A stretch of DNA of 64,000 nt from Marchantia polymorpha subsp. ruderalis (GCA_037833965.1 AP031353.1:25980501-26044500); one strand, 5' to 3'. Positions 32,151 through 45,929 are shown, counted from the first letter of the stretch. Numbers and translations: made by a program. The notes: generated from the sequence alone by a model not told the origin.

Positions 32151-34798
32151 CATCAGGAAAACAATTTGATAGTGTATATTTAATTGTTTGAAATATATTG
32201 ATAGATATTTTCAATCAACTACTTGCAATTATACTTCAAATTTCCAACCCTCTCTCCAACTAAAACAATTTATTTATAGGATATAACAAACATTTATGCG
32301 GATAGATATGAGTGAATCATACAAGTAAAGCACTGTTACAATAAATGATTTTGATTAGAGAAATTTTTTGACTTTCATAGCAAAAAGTTATTAGAATTTC
32401 TATAATATAATTGACAATTGCCTCAGATCTATTGATATTCGATGAAGAAATAATACAAAAATTTCTAATTAACTTAAAACTAGTCAGTTCAAGATGTAAA
32501 TATGAGTACATAATTTAATTAGTGACAGTAAAAAAATTTCAACATATGGTAGGAAAATTATATCGTAGTTTAAGAGAAAATTTTTTTGTATAAATGTATT
32601 TTTTGTAAATTTAAGTCAAAATTTAAAGGAACAAGATTGATCTTAATTTTTCCACACATATTTTATAAATGAAAGGTAATTTGAATGTTATTCATTAGAA
32701 AAATTTTCTTTATTGTGTTAGATTTCATTTCATTGAATGTTGACAAATATGAAAGAAAAAATCAAATTCAATGAATGATGATAGATCCTTTATACAAAAT
32801 AAAAAAATTCATTTTATTTTGTTTTAAAAATCAAAGTAGAATAATGGAAAACTAAATTACCTTCAGCATCTTTCAAACTAAAATTAAAAATTATTCACAA
32901 GTATCACTTTAAAATATTCATATTTGCAAATTATTCATATAAATTTTGAAACACTTGATATATTTTGACATAATAATCTTAATAATTTTTTATGTTTTAA
33001 CTTCTGTTTATTTAAAAATTGATAATTTGATTTAATTTTCTGGAGGCAACTAAAAAATTTTATATTTAAGTTTGAATTTAATTTTTTTTTGAAAATCACA
33101 AATTATATTTAGTATATTTTATCGTTTAAAAAAGGTAAATTTCAAAAATTTTAATTTATTTCAAATTTTTTAATGCTAGAATTATGAAATTTTATGATCA
33201 AAAATTAGTCTTGAGATTTCTAGAAATAATAATTTGACAAAAATAATGCTCAAATAAACATTTAGCATTTTTTCAAGCAAAACTAACAAATGATGATGCA
33301 TAATGATGACATATCAATTCATACTTAAGAGCATAAAAACAATTTGAATGAATAGCTTTGAATTATGTTCAATAATTTATTTTTATGTACATGATCACAA
33401 GATTTTTGTATTTATAGGCATTTATTGGAATCATGTATGAAAAAATATGTTTAAAAAGAAAAATTTAATAGATATAAGTCCAGTTATTATTATTGAATGC
33501 AAATGCTTATCTATTAAAAAAACTAAATATTTATGTCTATAAGAAAAAATCTTTACTTTTACTTATTCAATACAACTCTTAAAATAATGGCATCAAAATT
33601 ATTATTTTTTCAAAAATTTTAAAATATCAGTTATCAAATTACAGTTGATTTTGATAAGGATAATATAATTGTCAGTTGATATGATGTAATTACATATCAA
33701 TTCATCATGATTTTATTCATCATCAATTTGATGAAGCATACTCGATATTAGATTATTTATTATCTCAAAAATTTGTCAAAATAAGTAATTGATATATATA
33801 TATATATATATATATTTCTTTATTTAATGAAGAGTTTATGTTTAATATTACCAGAAAACTATCGAAACATAGGTATAATCATGTTTTAGTTGGAGTGGTT
33901 ATGGATGGAGAGAACAAAAGAATGGTATTAAAGTGCATTATCTGATGAGCGAATTGCAGCATAATAATTATTTGGAGATTGAAATTAATGTGTTCTGATT
34001 ATTTAGCTGCATGGATGAAGAGTAACTTGAGATTCCAAAATCAGCAAAGAACTGTCAGTCTTATTGCATGATGGGTTTCAACGCCCTTACATTCTGTTTA
34101 ACAAAATATTTAGATTTCATACCCACTCACTAGAATATATTTTTTATTTTTCAAGAAAAGTTTGGAATCTATGCAGGTTTAGATTTGAAATTTTTTAATA
34201 CCAATGCAGATTTTTCCATATTGGCATAATTTCACATACATAATAATTAAATGTGCTTTTTTCCACTTTTGATTAAAATTTTTGTTTTTTACTCTTTTTA
34301 ATTTAAAATTTTGAATTAAAAATTAGTAAAGTTGAAAAAGTAATCAGCTATAATAGTGGTAAAATTTTTAATATCTATTCATGTATATATGTAGCAAGAA
34401 TTCATTTTGATAATGAAAAATTGATGATTGTTTATTTTATATTTAAAAATATATATATATATATATATATACATGATTATCTAACCAAAATATAGACGGT
34501 TTCACGTGCATATTAAGTTATTAAATTATCAAAAATTCAACGAACACTCTGATTGAATGAAGCTATTTATACATTATTTTTTTCATTAATTGATTGCATG
34601 TTTTAGATTGAGTTTGAATTTCATATATGTACAACACGATTATGTTTATAAATTTTGTGAATGATGATAAAATAAATTAAAGCAGATAGATTATACTTCT
34701 AGTTTCTTATGAAATATGGAAATTGTTGAGTAGCATATGGATGAGAATGTTTAAATGAAACTTTAACCAAAGAGTTTATAGTGTACTTGATATTTACA
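32151..34798. other. AT-rich intergenic DNA with (TA)n runs
   Basis: No gene is supported. Microsatellite-like (TA)n tracts lie at about 33792-33815 and 34450-34471. Confidence 0.6.
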
Positions 34799-35038
34799 TT
34801 ATAAAGCATGATCTACTGAAGCATGATCAAACATGAGACAAGGCGGATCCTGCTGCTGTAGGGTTTTAATGTCATCATCTCCGAAGCCGTTCGTATAAGA
34901 TTTTCTCAAACTCAAGCTTTTGTTTGTGGAGCGGGTAGAAAACTTCAGTGGAACATTGGACTTACACATCTTCCGCCAAAGATGGTGGTGACTGCTCGTC
35001 TGTCCGCTCGAACCAGAAAACAGAGTTGATGAGTCCAC
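34799..35038 (-). other. Unrecognised 79-codon ORF
   Basis: Starts MDSSTLFSGSSGQ and ends SVDHAL. Ser- and Lys-rich with no domain recognised. It lies at the right edge of the AT-rich tract where base composition changes. It may be a small gene, a last exon or chance. Confidence 0.2.
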
Positions 35039-35099
35039 GTCTTGCGTGCAGTCTTAAAATTCAGCCGCTTTGCACGAGAAGATGATCTGAAGATTCAGA

Positions 35100-36980
35100 A
35101 AATATAATGATCTAAACTGACAGTGCAAACCGTGAAGTGGATTATGTCTGTTTATTGTCTGTAGACTCGACGTGGACAAATGTTCCAATGACTGTATCTC
35201 TAAGTATGGATTTCTTCCACAAAATTTTGATTATCAAACGAGCGCTGAACATTGGAAAAGCGTATCGCTCTCCCTCATTTTCAGGGTGCCTTATTGCGCG
35301 ACAAATTTGGGTGGGACTTGTCAAAGTATTCTTACCTTGTGGATTCAAAACCTGGTCTTTGCTCGATATGCATGTGTTGGATAGTCGTGCCTTATCCTGT
35401 AGACATCTGATCTATTATCAGTCATGAGTCATCATACCCTCTGTCAACATATGATTCTTGCAGTCTAATCTTCGAGAATCTGACTGTTGCTATATTCGTC
35501 ATAGCTGGAACATGGTCCTCGATGACTATGCGATAGAAATCTCCCCTCCGATTCTACAGAAAAAGCGCATAGTGACTCGGTGGAAACACAGCAGTCTTGA
35601 AGAGACCCATGTACTAGATTTGTATGAAACTAAAATAGCGGGAAAGTATGTGTGTTTGTGATGAAGTGTGCTCGACATCGTCTTGTCTGTCCATTTTCGC
35701 ATATCTGTCTGAAATGTACAAGGAACCTCATACGATTCAGTATGAATGCCGGGATGAAAGAACGTTGCATGCTTGGGCGTACTGCAGGGATCACATTCGT
35801 GAAGATTCATATTCCGTTCATGCACGAAGGACATGCATTTTATGACAAAGTGCAGTTTGCGCCGAAATGCTTTACAACGCATGTCGGAAATGTAATCTTC
35901 TCCAATGTATATGCCTGTCATTACAATACGATATGCTACCAGAACTCACAGAAGCTGAACGTGGCTGTACGTATTTGCCAGTCGCAAACTATGCAATATA
36001 CATGAAACACTCAGGAGTTCGAGTGCCTTAGCTATTCGGCCCTAAGGATTTCAACCAGTCTAACTGGTTGAAAACTGGTCTACAACCCTGCAGTAGACAT
36101 GCAAGGGCACCAGATCATAAAGTAGTAGTCTGCAAAAGCGAGAGGAAGAAATATCAGAAGACTTTGTTTGTCTCTTCCTTGCACACGGGGCCAACCATTG
36201 ATCCAAAATAATACAACTGAAAACAATATTAAAAGATTTATAACACAGAAAACTTACAACTTCCTCAGCACGAGACAGAGCCACTTTTCTTTTTGCTGTA
36301 CGATATTCCAGCTGATCTTTAGTCCTGTCACGGATCAGGGGAGGCATGTTTAGCATCCTGACACTTAAAATAGTTGATAACCAAAACTGTACGTAAGAGC
36401 AGTGCTTGCATAAGTAGTTTTACTTTGTAAGTACAGTCGTACCAAATTCAGATGAAAAAATCCGAATAATTCATTCTTGACAGGTGCAAGAAATACACAC
36501 TTGCATTTGGAAAGATGTATTGTAAGTTTCGGTTCCAATTTATCTTGGTTATTGCGGATAACAGTTAAACTTGAACAAACTTACAGTTACCAGCATGTTG
36601 TTTATCGATGTATGGGATTGCAAAAACGGAGTGCACTTATCATATTCGAATGTAAGAGATGGCGCATAATTGTGGCAAAATCCGCACGAAGTACTTCAGT
36701 TAAAACACGAAAATTATGCTGCAATCAACGTATTACTTTTTGCTCATACTTGATGAATCTGCAGGACTAAGTGAATGTCAGAATGAAAACTTTCTTACAG
36801 CTGGAAAGGCTGCGTGTAGGGGGTAGGCTTAAACTTTTATATGCCCTTAAAATCTTCAGCAGAAAACCTTCGGTTACGAAAGCTATAAACGACGGCGTTG
36901 AAAGTGGTGATTTAGTTCAACCTTCATTGGAGCTTTGTGCAATAAACTCCCATATTTCAGGCTAGAATTCTTCGTGCAGG
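35100..36980. other. Exon-like pieces on both strands, no assembled gene
   Basis: Several short frames have plausible splice borders. On plus, one frame follows TTGCAG at about 35463 (ESDCCYIRHSWNMVLDDYAI). On minus, a frame at 36258-36355 reads MPPLIRDRTKDQLEYRTAKR and ends at GTAAGT. They do not combine into a protein I recognise. The tract may be a broken gene or diverged exons. Confidence 0.25.
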
Positions 36981-36997
36981 GTATGCGCCACTTAAAG

Positions 36998-37912
36998 ATC
37001 ATTATAAGATCCTGCTGGACGACATCCTCGTCTGAAAGTTACACGTAGATTCCATCGAGGAGAAGCAAAAGGTACAGGATCGAGTGAAGTTCAAGCATCT
37101 AAAAACGTACAAGTTTTGGCGCCTACTTGATGCGTGAAAGGTTAGCTGGGCGGATTGATATGGCAGGTACAGCTCGGCTTGACATGGATCCACGATCCCC
37201 AGGTACCTTGCGGTGGGAGCACATGTCTGTCCGAATTTCAGGAGCGAATTTGGGAATGTGCGAGATGATTCTCTGGTGCGCACTGAACCGGCCCTTTAGT
37301 TTAAGGGAGGAGAGCAGTCGATCGCAATCGACTGTATTCAGTCACAGCTTCTCGAGGTCTTCTCACTCGGAAAGCTAAACTTTGAAAAGGGTAGATCTCT
37401 GATTTTTGAGATCGCAGAGTCTCGGCAGAGGAGGTTGTCTGGACTGTATGCCCTGTCCTGCCAACACTCGTTTGGCACAGACAGATACATCCCGATTCGA
37501 AAGTTTCACAGATAGTAGCATATAGTTCTAGTTTATGGAGGGACATTCCTCGAGAGACGCGCGAATTTCCGGAGTACATGAGCAATTCAGTCGATGGAAG
37601 CGGTCCTCCACACACCGAAAGAACAGAGCTCAAGGTTTGTGCTACAGTCAGTGAGCTCCTGTTGAGCCTCTTGCAAGTTGCAAGTTTCAGATGTAAAACG
37701 ACATGGAGGAGAGGACAGAAGAAGATCTCATCCATTAGACTTTCAGATTTCTATGGTTACGAGGAAGTTCATGCTTTCAACTTCCAAACAGTCACGCCTA
37801 GGTTCTGCTCTGCGTGTATGTTGATATTCCATGTCATGAGCTACCGATCAAGCGATGTCCACTGTCAGCGATGCTACTTTCAGACCAGGATCTCGTCCAG
37901 TCAGATCTTTTT
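36998..37912. repeat. Inverted pair of exon-like segments
   Basis: The plus strand at 37878-37900 (CTTTCAGACCAGGATCTCGT...) matches the reverse complement of 37013-37039 (CTTTCAGACGAGGATGTCGT...) with two mismatches over about 23 bases. Weaker similarity extends further (ATGCTTNNAACTTC). Both copies start with a TTTCAG acceptor-like sequence. The spacer is about 0.8 kb. Confidence 0.65.
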
Positions 37913-37925
37913 AGGATGCTCTTGA
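37746..37925 (+). pseudogene. C1 (cysteine-rich) domain-like fragment
   Basis: After an acceptor-like TTTCAG the frame reads EEVHAFNFQTVTPRFCSACM, then 14 residues, then HCQRC. The pattern H-x11-C-x2-C-x15-C-x2-C resembles the first half of a C1/phorbol-ester-type zinc finger (H-x12-C-x2-C-x13/14-C-x2-C). The second His and the last Cys residues are absent before the frame closes. No flanking exons of a complete protein were found. It is most likely a relic or a chance resemblance. Confidence 0.3.
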
Positions 37926-38212
37926 TATTATGTGATCTGTCCATGAGTTAATTTTTGGGAGATTTAGGTCTCGCGTCTGTGGTAGATCGATCTTCTTCCC
38001 TTCCTGTGCAGCCTTCTATAACCCTCCTAAGCATTCCGGTAGCCGCTTTTGGGAGTCTTAAAGTGTGAGCAATTATCGTTTGCAGAGTTCAAAACAGGGA
38101 GACCATGATCGCGCGTGGTGTCTTTGTTGAAACCAATTGAAGCAGAGCAATTCGTAACTTTCGAATCGGAGAATACCTAGCTGTGTGACCAATCTCATAC
38201 AGTTTCTTCAAA

Positions 38213-39603
38213 ATGGGTGACTGGCGTTCGATGTTGAAGTCGCAAGTACGAGAAGCCAACATCAAACGGATGTGAGTTCACCTGATTACAAGTCTCTGTT
38301 TGCTTTCTCATTACAAGATCATTGTGTCCCTTTGTGACATTAACTTCAAAGAGAAATACCTTTGCTCATCTTCAATAACGAAATATGCATGATCTGTCGT
38401 TTCCATGAAGTGGAAACGACTGGCTCAAAAATAATTTTCTTTCTTGCACATGATTCGACTCTTCTATAATAGTGTCATTTTCAAAGATAATAACATTTGT
38501 AATTGGTCGGATATGACGCAGAAAAGAAGTTATGGAGAAGTATGTACCATCAGACGGGCTCGAAGCTGCCCTGTTGAGATTCTCCAAGAACTTTGAGGAG
38601 GATTGTTGGAAGAAGGCAAAAGATTTGGTGAGACCTTTGTAGTTCCCTAAGACTCATTATGATTGCAGACTGTGGATAGAGTTGATTCTTTCTAATGGTT
38701 ATCGCTCTGAGTTTGTTGGAAGGGTAGTAGTTCTGTGCATTCCCTTGTGCCCATTGTTTATTCCTCATCTCAAGTCCTGTACCTATGCAAATCACCTTAT
38801 AGGGTACACCTTGATATTTAAGGCCTAAATGTTTGGAGTTCAAGTTAGAATGCGAAGTATGCTGATATCTCAATGCTGCATTTCCAGGCGGAGTATAACA
38901 AGAAAATCAAAATGGAAATAGAAAGTATAGAGAAGTATGATAAACTTTGTGAGGATAATCCATTTACATCGAGGCAATATGAAGGTTTTCTTGGAGCCAT
39001 TAAAATGAAATACACCTCTAAGACAGGTAATCTCCTTTCCAAAAAGCTCTAGTATACATGTGGAAGTGTTTGCCAGTCCTTTGTGGTATCCTCGGCAGTG
39101 GGCGTTCTATGAATCTCTTGAAATTTCATGTACTGCTATTCTCTCCAGAATTCTGTGTGTAAGAAGGTCAGTTCTCGTTTCTTGCAGTGGCTGCTCCAGA
39201 ATCCGGAAGAAAGAGGGATCCTGACGAGATCACTCTCGAACAATCAGCCAAAACAGTTCTCAAACGGAAATCGTCATTAAAAGCAGCGGTTTCAACACTT
39301 CTTCTCAGCAGCGCCCTCAAAACTGGGAAGAGTAGCCGTTTGGCGATAAAACATGCCGCTTCCGCTCTCCTGCACAAAATCGGGTCCGGAGAGATGCAAC
39401 AAACTGCGAGTGGACATCCGAACACTCCAGACGTAACTTTATCTAGCAAACTCTCTGAATCTCCAAGCAGCTCGACTGCTGCGCAGGCCCATGCTCGTCA
39501 TCTGATTCAGAAAAAAAACAAAACTCCTTTAGCTCAGAAAATTAATATGCATATGATGGCATCGGGCCAAGGAGGACCAAATCAGGCACCCGTAACCTGC
39601 TGA
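38213..39603 (+). CDS. MED15-type KIX-domain protein, four exons
   Basis: Join 38213-38271, 38522-38627, 38888-39026 and 39188-39603 (239 aa). All introns are GT..AG and all phases agree (donors GTGAGT, GTGAGA, GTAATC). The N-terminus, MGDWRSMLKSQVREANIKRI, then VPSDGLEAALLRFSKNFEED and AEYNKKIKMEIESIEKY, follows the KIX domain of plant Mediator subunit MED15: GDWR..L....R..I..+I...+..H/Y.P..G.E......+.FEE......A....Y..KI...+...E. KIX domains bind activation segments of transcription factors in the nucleus. The rest is Ser-, Lys- and Ala-rich with no Q-rich MED15 body, so the protein is far shorter than MED15 and is best called a KIX-only or MED15-like protein. It could be a truncated paralogue. 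Confidence 0.7.
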
Positions 39604-39670
39604 ACTCTCAAATCAGAGATTCTGGGAACCTGAAAGATCAATATACATAGAAGATGAAGTTGCAGCAATA

Positions 39671-39723
39671 CTCTACGTTCATGTTGATGATCGACATGAA
39701 CATGAACGACATGAAACGTAGAG
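39671..39723. repeat. Near-palindromic hairpin just downstream of the KIX gene
   Basis: CTCTACGTTCATGT at the left and ACATGAAACGTAGAG at the right pair with a one-base bulge. The middle (GATGATCGACATGAACATGAA) is itself partly self-complementary. It lies about 70 bases after the stop codon, probably in the 3' UTR. Confidence 0.7.
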
Positions 39724-42700
39724 CTGAATCCAGCATCTCTCTCGATCATCTCTACTCCACAGAATCCTAGAGTAGAGATATATAATTTATGTAAAACTAA
39801 AAAGATATATGGGCTTATACATAGCAAACGTGAAGTGCTTCTCATGTACCAGGAAATTACAACCCGGTTATAAATCAACAAAAATCATCTAAAGTTTCCA
39901 AAGAGAATATTCTTTTGTACTTTTAAGTGTTGGTATTCTTACAATATCATTCTTACGTGGATTTTAGAGACATCTGTACTCATATTGTAAACAATAGTTA
40001 AGGTAGCTGGCTGCAATATATTCCATGCCTTCTCATGAAAGAAAGGGGCCAACTGGATAGTAGAAAATGATAATTACACATCTTTCCTAGACAAGGAATA
40101 ATACAGGTGTAGGCCCCGTGGTATCCTGATTAGAAACAATTTATACGGAGATTACAACATCCAATACTAGGACTCGACTTGTAGGTTGGGTGTTTCCATG
40201 TTAATGCGGAGAATGGGGAGTAGAGGCGCGCGAGGGAGACACGATGCGAAAAGCTTGAAGAATGTTTGGGGCCAGGAGTAACTTTTCATCTGTTCAGATT
40301 GCACTTTGCTCATTTTGAATAAAGAATGTATTTCTTTGGTTTCAGTTTCCTAAAAATTAGTGCCTGAATCTATACTAAGCCATTGATCGATTTGAAAAAT
40401 AGAATTATAAATAGATCTAATAAAAATTATTATCTTATGGCATCAATTAATGAAATTAATGAAGTTCATTGTTAGCGTTTAGTGGTATTATTCAAATCCA
40501 ACGTAAGACTCATTTTTTTAATTCCTTAATAATAGGAGACATGAGCATCACTTTTATTAGTTTTTTATTTAGCCTACTTTAGCTAAAGTATTTATATCTT
40601 TCTATAGAGATCCATGATTTTCAATTATAAATTTTTTTCGCTAGATGTAATGGGGCATATTTTCCATCACGGTACTATTGGGGCTAGCATTGTTAGCCTT
40701 ATTCGTTCATCTTTGATATGGTCTTATGTTCCCATGGTATTTACTTGCCCATCCCCTATTTTTATCTACAACTGGTTCTCTCTTTCTTTAGCTCTTTTTA
40801 ATTTCTAGCAGTATACGACGTCCACCTCTCATTTACTGAGATGCGAAGCATGCTATTGTCCAAGATTGGGAATATCAATTATTCACATCTGCCACTCAGT
40901 CATAAAAAAAGTTTCTACTTCTCTCCTGTCTATAATATGGGAGCATCCGCGAGGTTGTCATAACTACCGATTAATTCTGTTGGCCATAACACGACTGTAC
41001 TGTTCTCCTCTGAGGTGAGAAGATATACATATTTTGCAGTTTCTTCCAATTGCCTTAGGACCAATTCTCTTACTACAATCCTCGAAGATTATGCGCGAAT
41101 GGTTATCAATGTCAAAGAAACTCGGAAATATATTGTATCACGAATTAAATTCAAGGAATCACTAATCAAAGGAAAATGAGCCTCAGGCATGTATGTCAGA
41201 TGCTGAGACTACTGCCAGCTAAATTAATAAAACGTTGCTACTGTTACACACAAACTAAACCAACTCTTTCTAATTTTTTTCCATCATTTATTTTTAAAGA
41301 TAACCTTCAAGCTATTCTCCCATTTTACCTCTAGGCTGAACTATAAGATGCGGAGACAGGATTATTTTCCTAAAGTAGAGCTAAAAGTATAATCCGCTAG
41401 CTATAACTTATGCGCTAGCCAATCTTCTTAGGAAAGGGATGAAAATCTAGTTCATTTCTTGTACCCACTTACTATCTTTGCACAATCACTGCCAACCGAG
41501 TGCATCAAATCTCAGGCGTTAGAATCAGAAATGTTAGCGATTCACAGAAGTCTAGATAAAGAGCACAAAGTCGGGACTGATGTTTATGCTCATGAACATC
41601 TATTTTGGGATCCGAACATACTGTCCCACCACTATCATTTTCAAAAAAGAATCACTCGAGTGCAAGCTTTCTCCTCAATCTCATTTCTTATATTAATCCC
41701 TTCTTCCTCATTCTTCGTACTCCTCTCATCGGCCATGCTCTTTCAACGTGCCGTCTATGTCTAGAGTCCTCAGGCAGTTCCTGTTTTACACTACACGATA
41801 CTAATTTAGAAACCAGGTCCAACGATACAGATCAGAATCAAGTACGCAGATTCCACGGAAACTTACGCAGAGTTTCTTGTCTGGCAGCCTAATGACAGGG
41901 ACAACAGGAGTAACTAATATTACATTGCACTGTGCTATTATCTGCGACTTTTGTAAACAGTACATGTAGCGCTCAGCTTTGACGTGCCTACAGTATGTGG
42001 TCAATCCACAAGCGTGCCCTGACTATTCCTGATGCTCTTTCAGCACTTCTAATGTACTGGATTTACAGTTGGATCGATCGAGGACAAGATATGCGTTGTC
42101 TAGTGCAGCATAGACAGACTGTACTTCTATGACTATTACAGGAAGATGCATGCGTTGAAGTGGACGTGTGATTTCCCCGCGTCATGAGAATCCCGCATAC
42201 AGGATGGGGAAGAGTTTATCCACAATGAATTCTTTAATTTGTTTTAGTGTCCCGTGCTCTCGCCTGTATAGCTTTCTACATGAGTGAAGCCGGCGGTGAC
42301 TTTATAACGTGCTCGAATGTATATTAGGCAGAGAATTAAGAAACGTGAGCCATATTTATCAATCAACTGCGAGATGATTACTTACCAAATACTGGTCAAA
42401 TCATCGTAAAAAAATTGCATCAATGTCTCAAGCTTTACCTTGTACGGAAGAAGGGATTGTAAAAAATTGTGCACCTTTTACGGCTTTTACTTCCAAAGTC
42501 TGCCATTCAGTTACTTTCACTTCTCAGCTGATGGAAACTTGCACTCTAACTGGCACTCATTTTATGTTGAAACTCTGTGACCACGTCTACGACTCTCTGG
42601 CTGTTGAAGTCTTCAGCAGTAAAGTCTGACAGACGTACCTACCGGACTGGTCAGAGGCCGTCCTTCCACCAGTGAGGGAGTTCTCACCCATCTCGCTCTG

Positions 42701-45700
42701 ATTGATATCGAGATCGGTCGCCTCCTTTTACTAATTCCGAAGTGGGCACTAGGTGCATTCAAATGTTTTCATCGATCAGTGTCTTCATGCTTTTCAACGT
42801 GCTTCTACATATCACACTATCTAGGAATGAATCACAAATTTAAATATTGCTCATGTTTCTCCCTACCTTGCATAGCCTGTCGGAATATTGCTGACCTTCT
42901 TGTAACCTGTGCGAACCTGAATGTTGTGATGTGAGAATCTTTCATCAAGTCAGTGAGTTCCAACTGGGGATAAAACCCTCACGTCGTCAGTTCCATTACG
43001 ATCCCTAGTTTAACTTCCAACATCCACATTTGTCGAAAACAATGATAGATTTCACGGTTTGAGAGACGAATGCGAACATTGTCCAGCGAGGTCGAAACGA
43101 ACCCCTAAATTCAATGGTCGTCCAAAACAACGTGACTTTCCATTTTTAAGAGCTAGAAATGGAGTGTACGGGGGGTGGGGTGATGTTTGGGCGGTGAGCC
43201 ATGATACTGCTGGCATATACCACTACTGCTGTGTACCGTGCTTCAGGAGAGGCAGCAAAAGTCTGAAAGTGAGAAGTCAAAAAGCTTTCAGAAACGCCAA
43301 GGACTGATGATGAGAGGTGCTTCTTGAATACAGTAACTTATGAAGAGTTCCCCTTAGGTGTAACGAAATGTCTCATTTGAATTTTAAACAAGATTGTGGT
43401 GCGTCCTGAAACAGAGTCGTCATCGATCGGTGATTGCTGATTATCAAATTTCTACACAACAAACACGTTGCTAAAATGCTTTTCAGTGACTGAGCTGGAA
43501 CTAGTTACATTTTGGAAGCATGAACAAGGTCAGTTGTGTCGGCAAAGGTGGTATCGGCCTGTGTGCATTCGATCCGTAGAAGCGTGTCCATGTCATTCCC
43601 ACAGCATCCTCTTTTTGTGCTGGACATTAAATATGACAAACGTACACTTTTCAGTTTATTATTCGGCGGTGGCCGGCAGGTCGCAAAACAAATTTCTCAA
43701 GGTGTCAAGAATTTCCCACAGCACGAGATTGAGCTGTAATCATAATACCGTACCCTGCTCTGACGAATCCCAAATGCCAACTAAATTATTGTCTATCCCT
43801 ATCCACCTTGTCCCTACGTGTTCTCTGCAGACTACCTTCATGTCGATTCATAACTCTATGAATAGTCACCTCGTTGTTCTCATGCTATATTTCACTCAGC
43901 CACTCCTGAAGATCACGTTCAATTGCACATGTCTGAATCCCTGTCACTTACAAAATACCTGCTCTCTATCTTCCAGTCTCGGGGATTCTATTCTGATCCT
44001 AGTGACTCGGTCCTGCAGAATGCACACAGAAAGTATCAGCTGATGTCATTTGAAATCCGAAGATGTAAATTTGTTGCATATGATGATTTTCAGTCCGTGA
44101 GTCATATCCAAGCGAATCAGCAGTCAATGGCTGCCGCTTAAAATTCGGGGTTTGGAAGAAAAACCGCGGAAAATTCAGATATTTCCATTCCACTTGGCCC
44201 ATTCCGGCACCACGTGCTCGGTACTACTTGAAGGGATAGGTCAAAGCCTTGAGACATGAAACTGTAATCGTTATAAGAAAAAAATATCCAAACTCGTAGG
44301 CTGTTTTCATGCAAAGTCTCGGACTGTAGTAAATATAGAGAGAAAATAGGAAGACCAGCATTTTTGTATCTTACATTTGGCTAAATTGAATTCCTAATGC
44401 AGAAACTGGTGAGGTTTAGTGATGTCAAGACGCTGATGAAGTTTCCAAGCTCCAGCCTGTATTGTGAAATACTTTGCAAACCACTGCAAGGTCTGAAAGA
44501 AAAAGGAAAAACAATGGATGACGTAAACATCCTTGAAATGGCTGGCGATCGCGTATGAAAATAATATCTAGTTAATTAAAATTGAACGATGCCAATGGCG
44601 TGTTTCCAGCCACCTAGAAACAGCTAAGGATCCAGGGAAAATTTCATATTACATTATTTGCAAAATCCAGTTTGGGGCATCCGATTTCGGTTTTGTCTCA
44701 TGTCTGTACGGCTTGACGGGGTCTTCCCGTCGTTTTTGTCATTTACTCGGACTCGTTGTACATCGAGTAAATGCAATCAACTCTCAACCGAGGTTCGCCG
44801 TTATTCTCTTGAGTTTATGGATTAGCTTTACTAGAGGATACTTAGCTGTAAGTATCCGTTGTTTACTGTTTATTTGTTTTACGCTTGTCTTTTGTTACAC
44901 TCTAAAATTTGGGGTTTTTTTCAGTTCAGCATATTAACCAAATTAAGAAAAAAAAAAGTGTTTTTTCGTTCGTTTATATCACAAAAACTCTCATGGTCCA
45001 GAATAAAATCTTCTCTTTGATCTATGTTGTGCTTGCATACAATCTTCGAATGTTCAATTATTCGAATTCGTTAATCTGACCAAGGGATGGTATTTTTTAT
45101 ATACATTGAAATTTGCATCAACATGAATTGCACTTCATTGTATAAGATTATCCATTGCTAATATGTATTATATCCCTAATAACGCTGGCATTTAAACATA
45201 TTGCTGTGAAATATGACATCAACTTTTCCTTGTATTTTGTGTGATCTGTGTTCATTCTCTATTTCACTCTTTTCAATTATCCTCTTTGAGTTGATCTTTC
45301 TGCTGCTCCTAGTGACTCGTCTCATCTCAGATCCTGATTTTTGGACTTATAAAACCTTGTATTCTTTTATATTGAGATCAGTCAGACTTTGTGTAAGTCA
45401 AGTTTATCAAGAACTTATTCGAAAATATTTGGTCTGGTCTGGCTGGTAAACTGAAAAATATTGTTTCAAATAAAACACTTAAAGATTTACATACGTTAGA
45501 TCCATAGTCCTCGAAATGACAGGCGAAATAAATTGGTTCTTGATTGTTGATATCACCTCTTGATGAAGCTGGGAGCAATCCACAAGGCGTCATGAGTATT
45601 TTTTCCACCCTAATTCTACCCTTTGTAGGTCTTTGACCTACTAGACCCCAGCTCGGAGAGCCCTTTTCTAAATTCATTATTTCTTAATAAACTTGAACTA

Positions 45701-45900
45701 AAAGTTTGAAACTTCTCTCTTGAAGTTGATACTTGCTTCAATATCTAAAAGAATATCCAAAAGAATATATATTTTTCTTTGTGGGGGTCTTTTTCCTCAC
45801 ATCGTTGGACACAAAGAAGAAGTAGCAAAGAATTTCAAGAATGACATATACCTACTGTTTCCTCAAGATGCTTAAAAGAAGATGATAGAGTGGGGACCGA
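39724..45900. other. No supported gene
   Basis: Mixed AT-rich sequence with short ORFs on both strands (for example 41459-41764 and 43468-44043), none with a recognised domain. A Cys-rich frame at 43059-43307 (CEHCPARSKR...YHYCCVPCFRRGSK) has no ATG start at its beginning and could be an exon remnant. A 10-base perfect hairpin lies at 44740-44773. Confidence 0.4.
44740..44773. repeat. 10-base perfect inverted repeat
   Basis: CATTTACTCG (44740-44749) and CGAGTAAATG (44764-44773) with a 14-base loop. It is preceded by a second small hairpin, GACGGG..CCCGTC (near 44715-44732). Confidence 0.7.
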
Positions 45901-45929
45901 TAGATATCTGATCCACACGTCTAGAGCTA

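Noticed and set aside
35526..35921. 131-codon minus-strand ORF as a gene
   Set aside because: No domain, and it overlaps competing exon-like frames on the plus strand; evidence is insufficient either way.
43468..44043. 191-codon plus-strand ORF as a gene
   Set aside because: Its Ser/His/Cys/Leu-rich composition looks like random reading of CT-rich DNA, and no motif was recognised.
44700..44740. Fragment of organellar 23S rRNA suggested by a GGGGTCTTCCCGTC word
   Set aside because: The resemblance is limited to one short hairpin word and the flanks do not follow rRNA.
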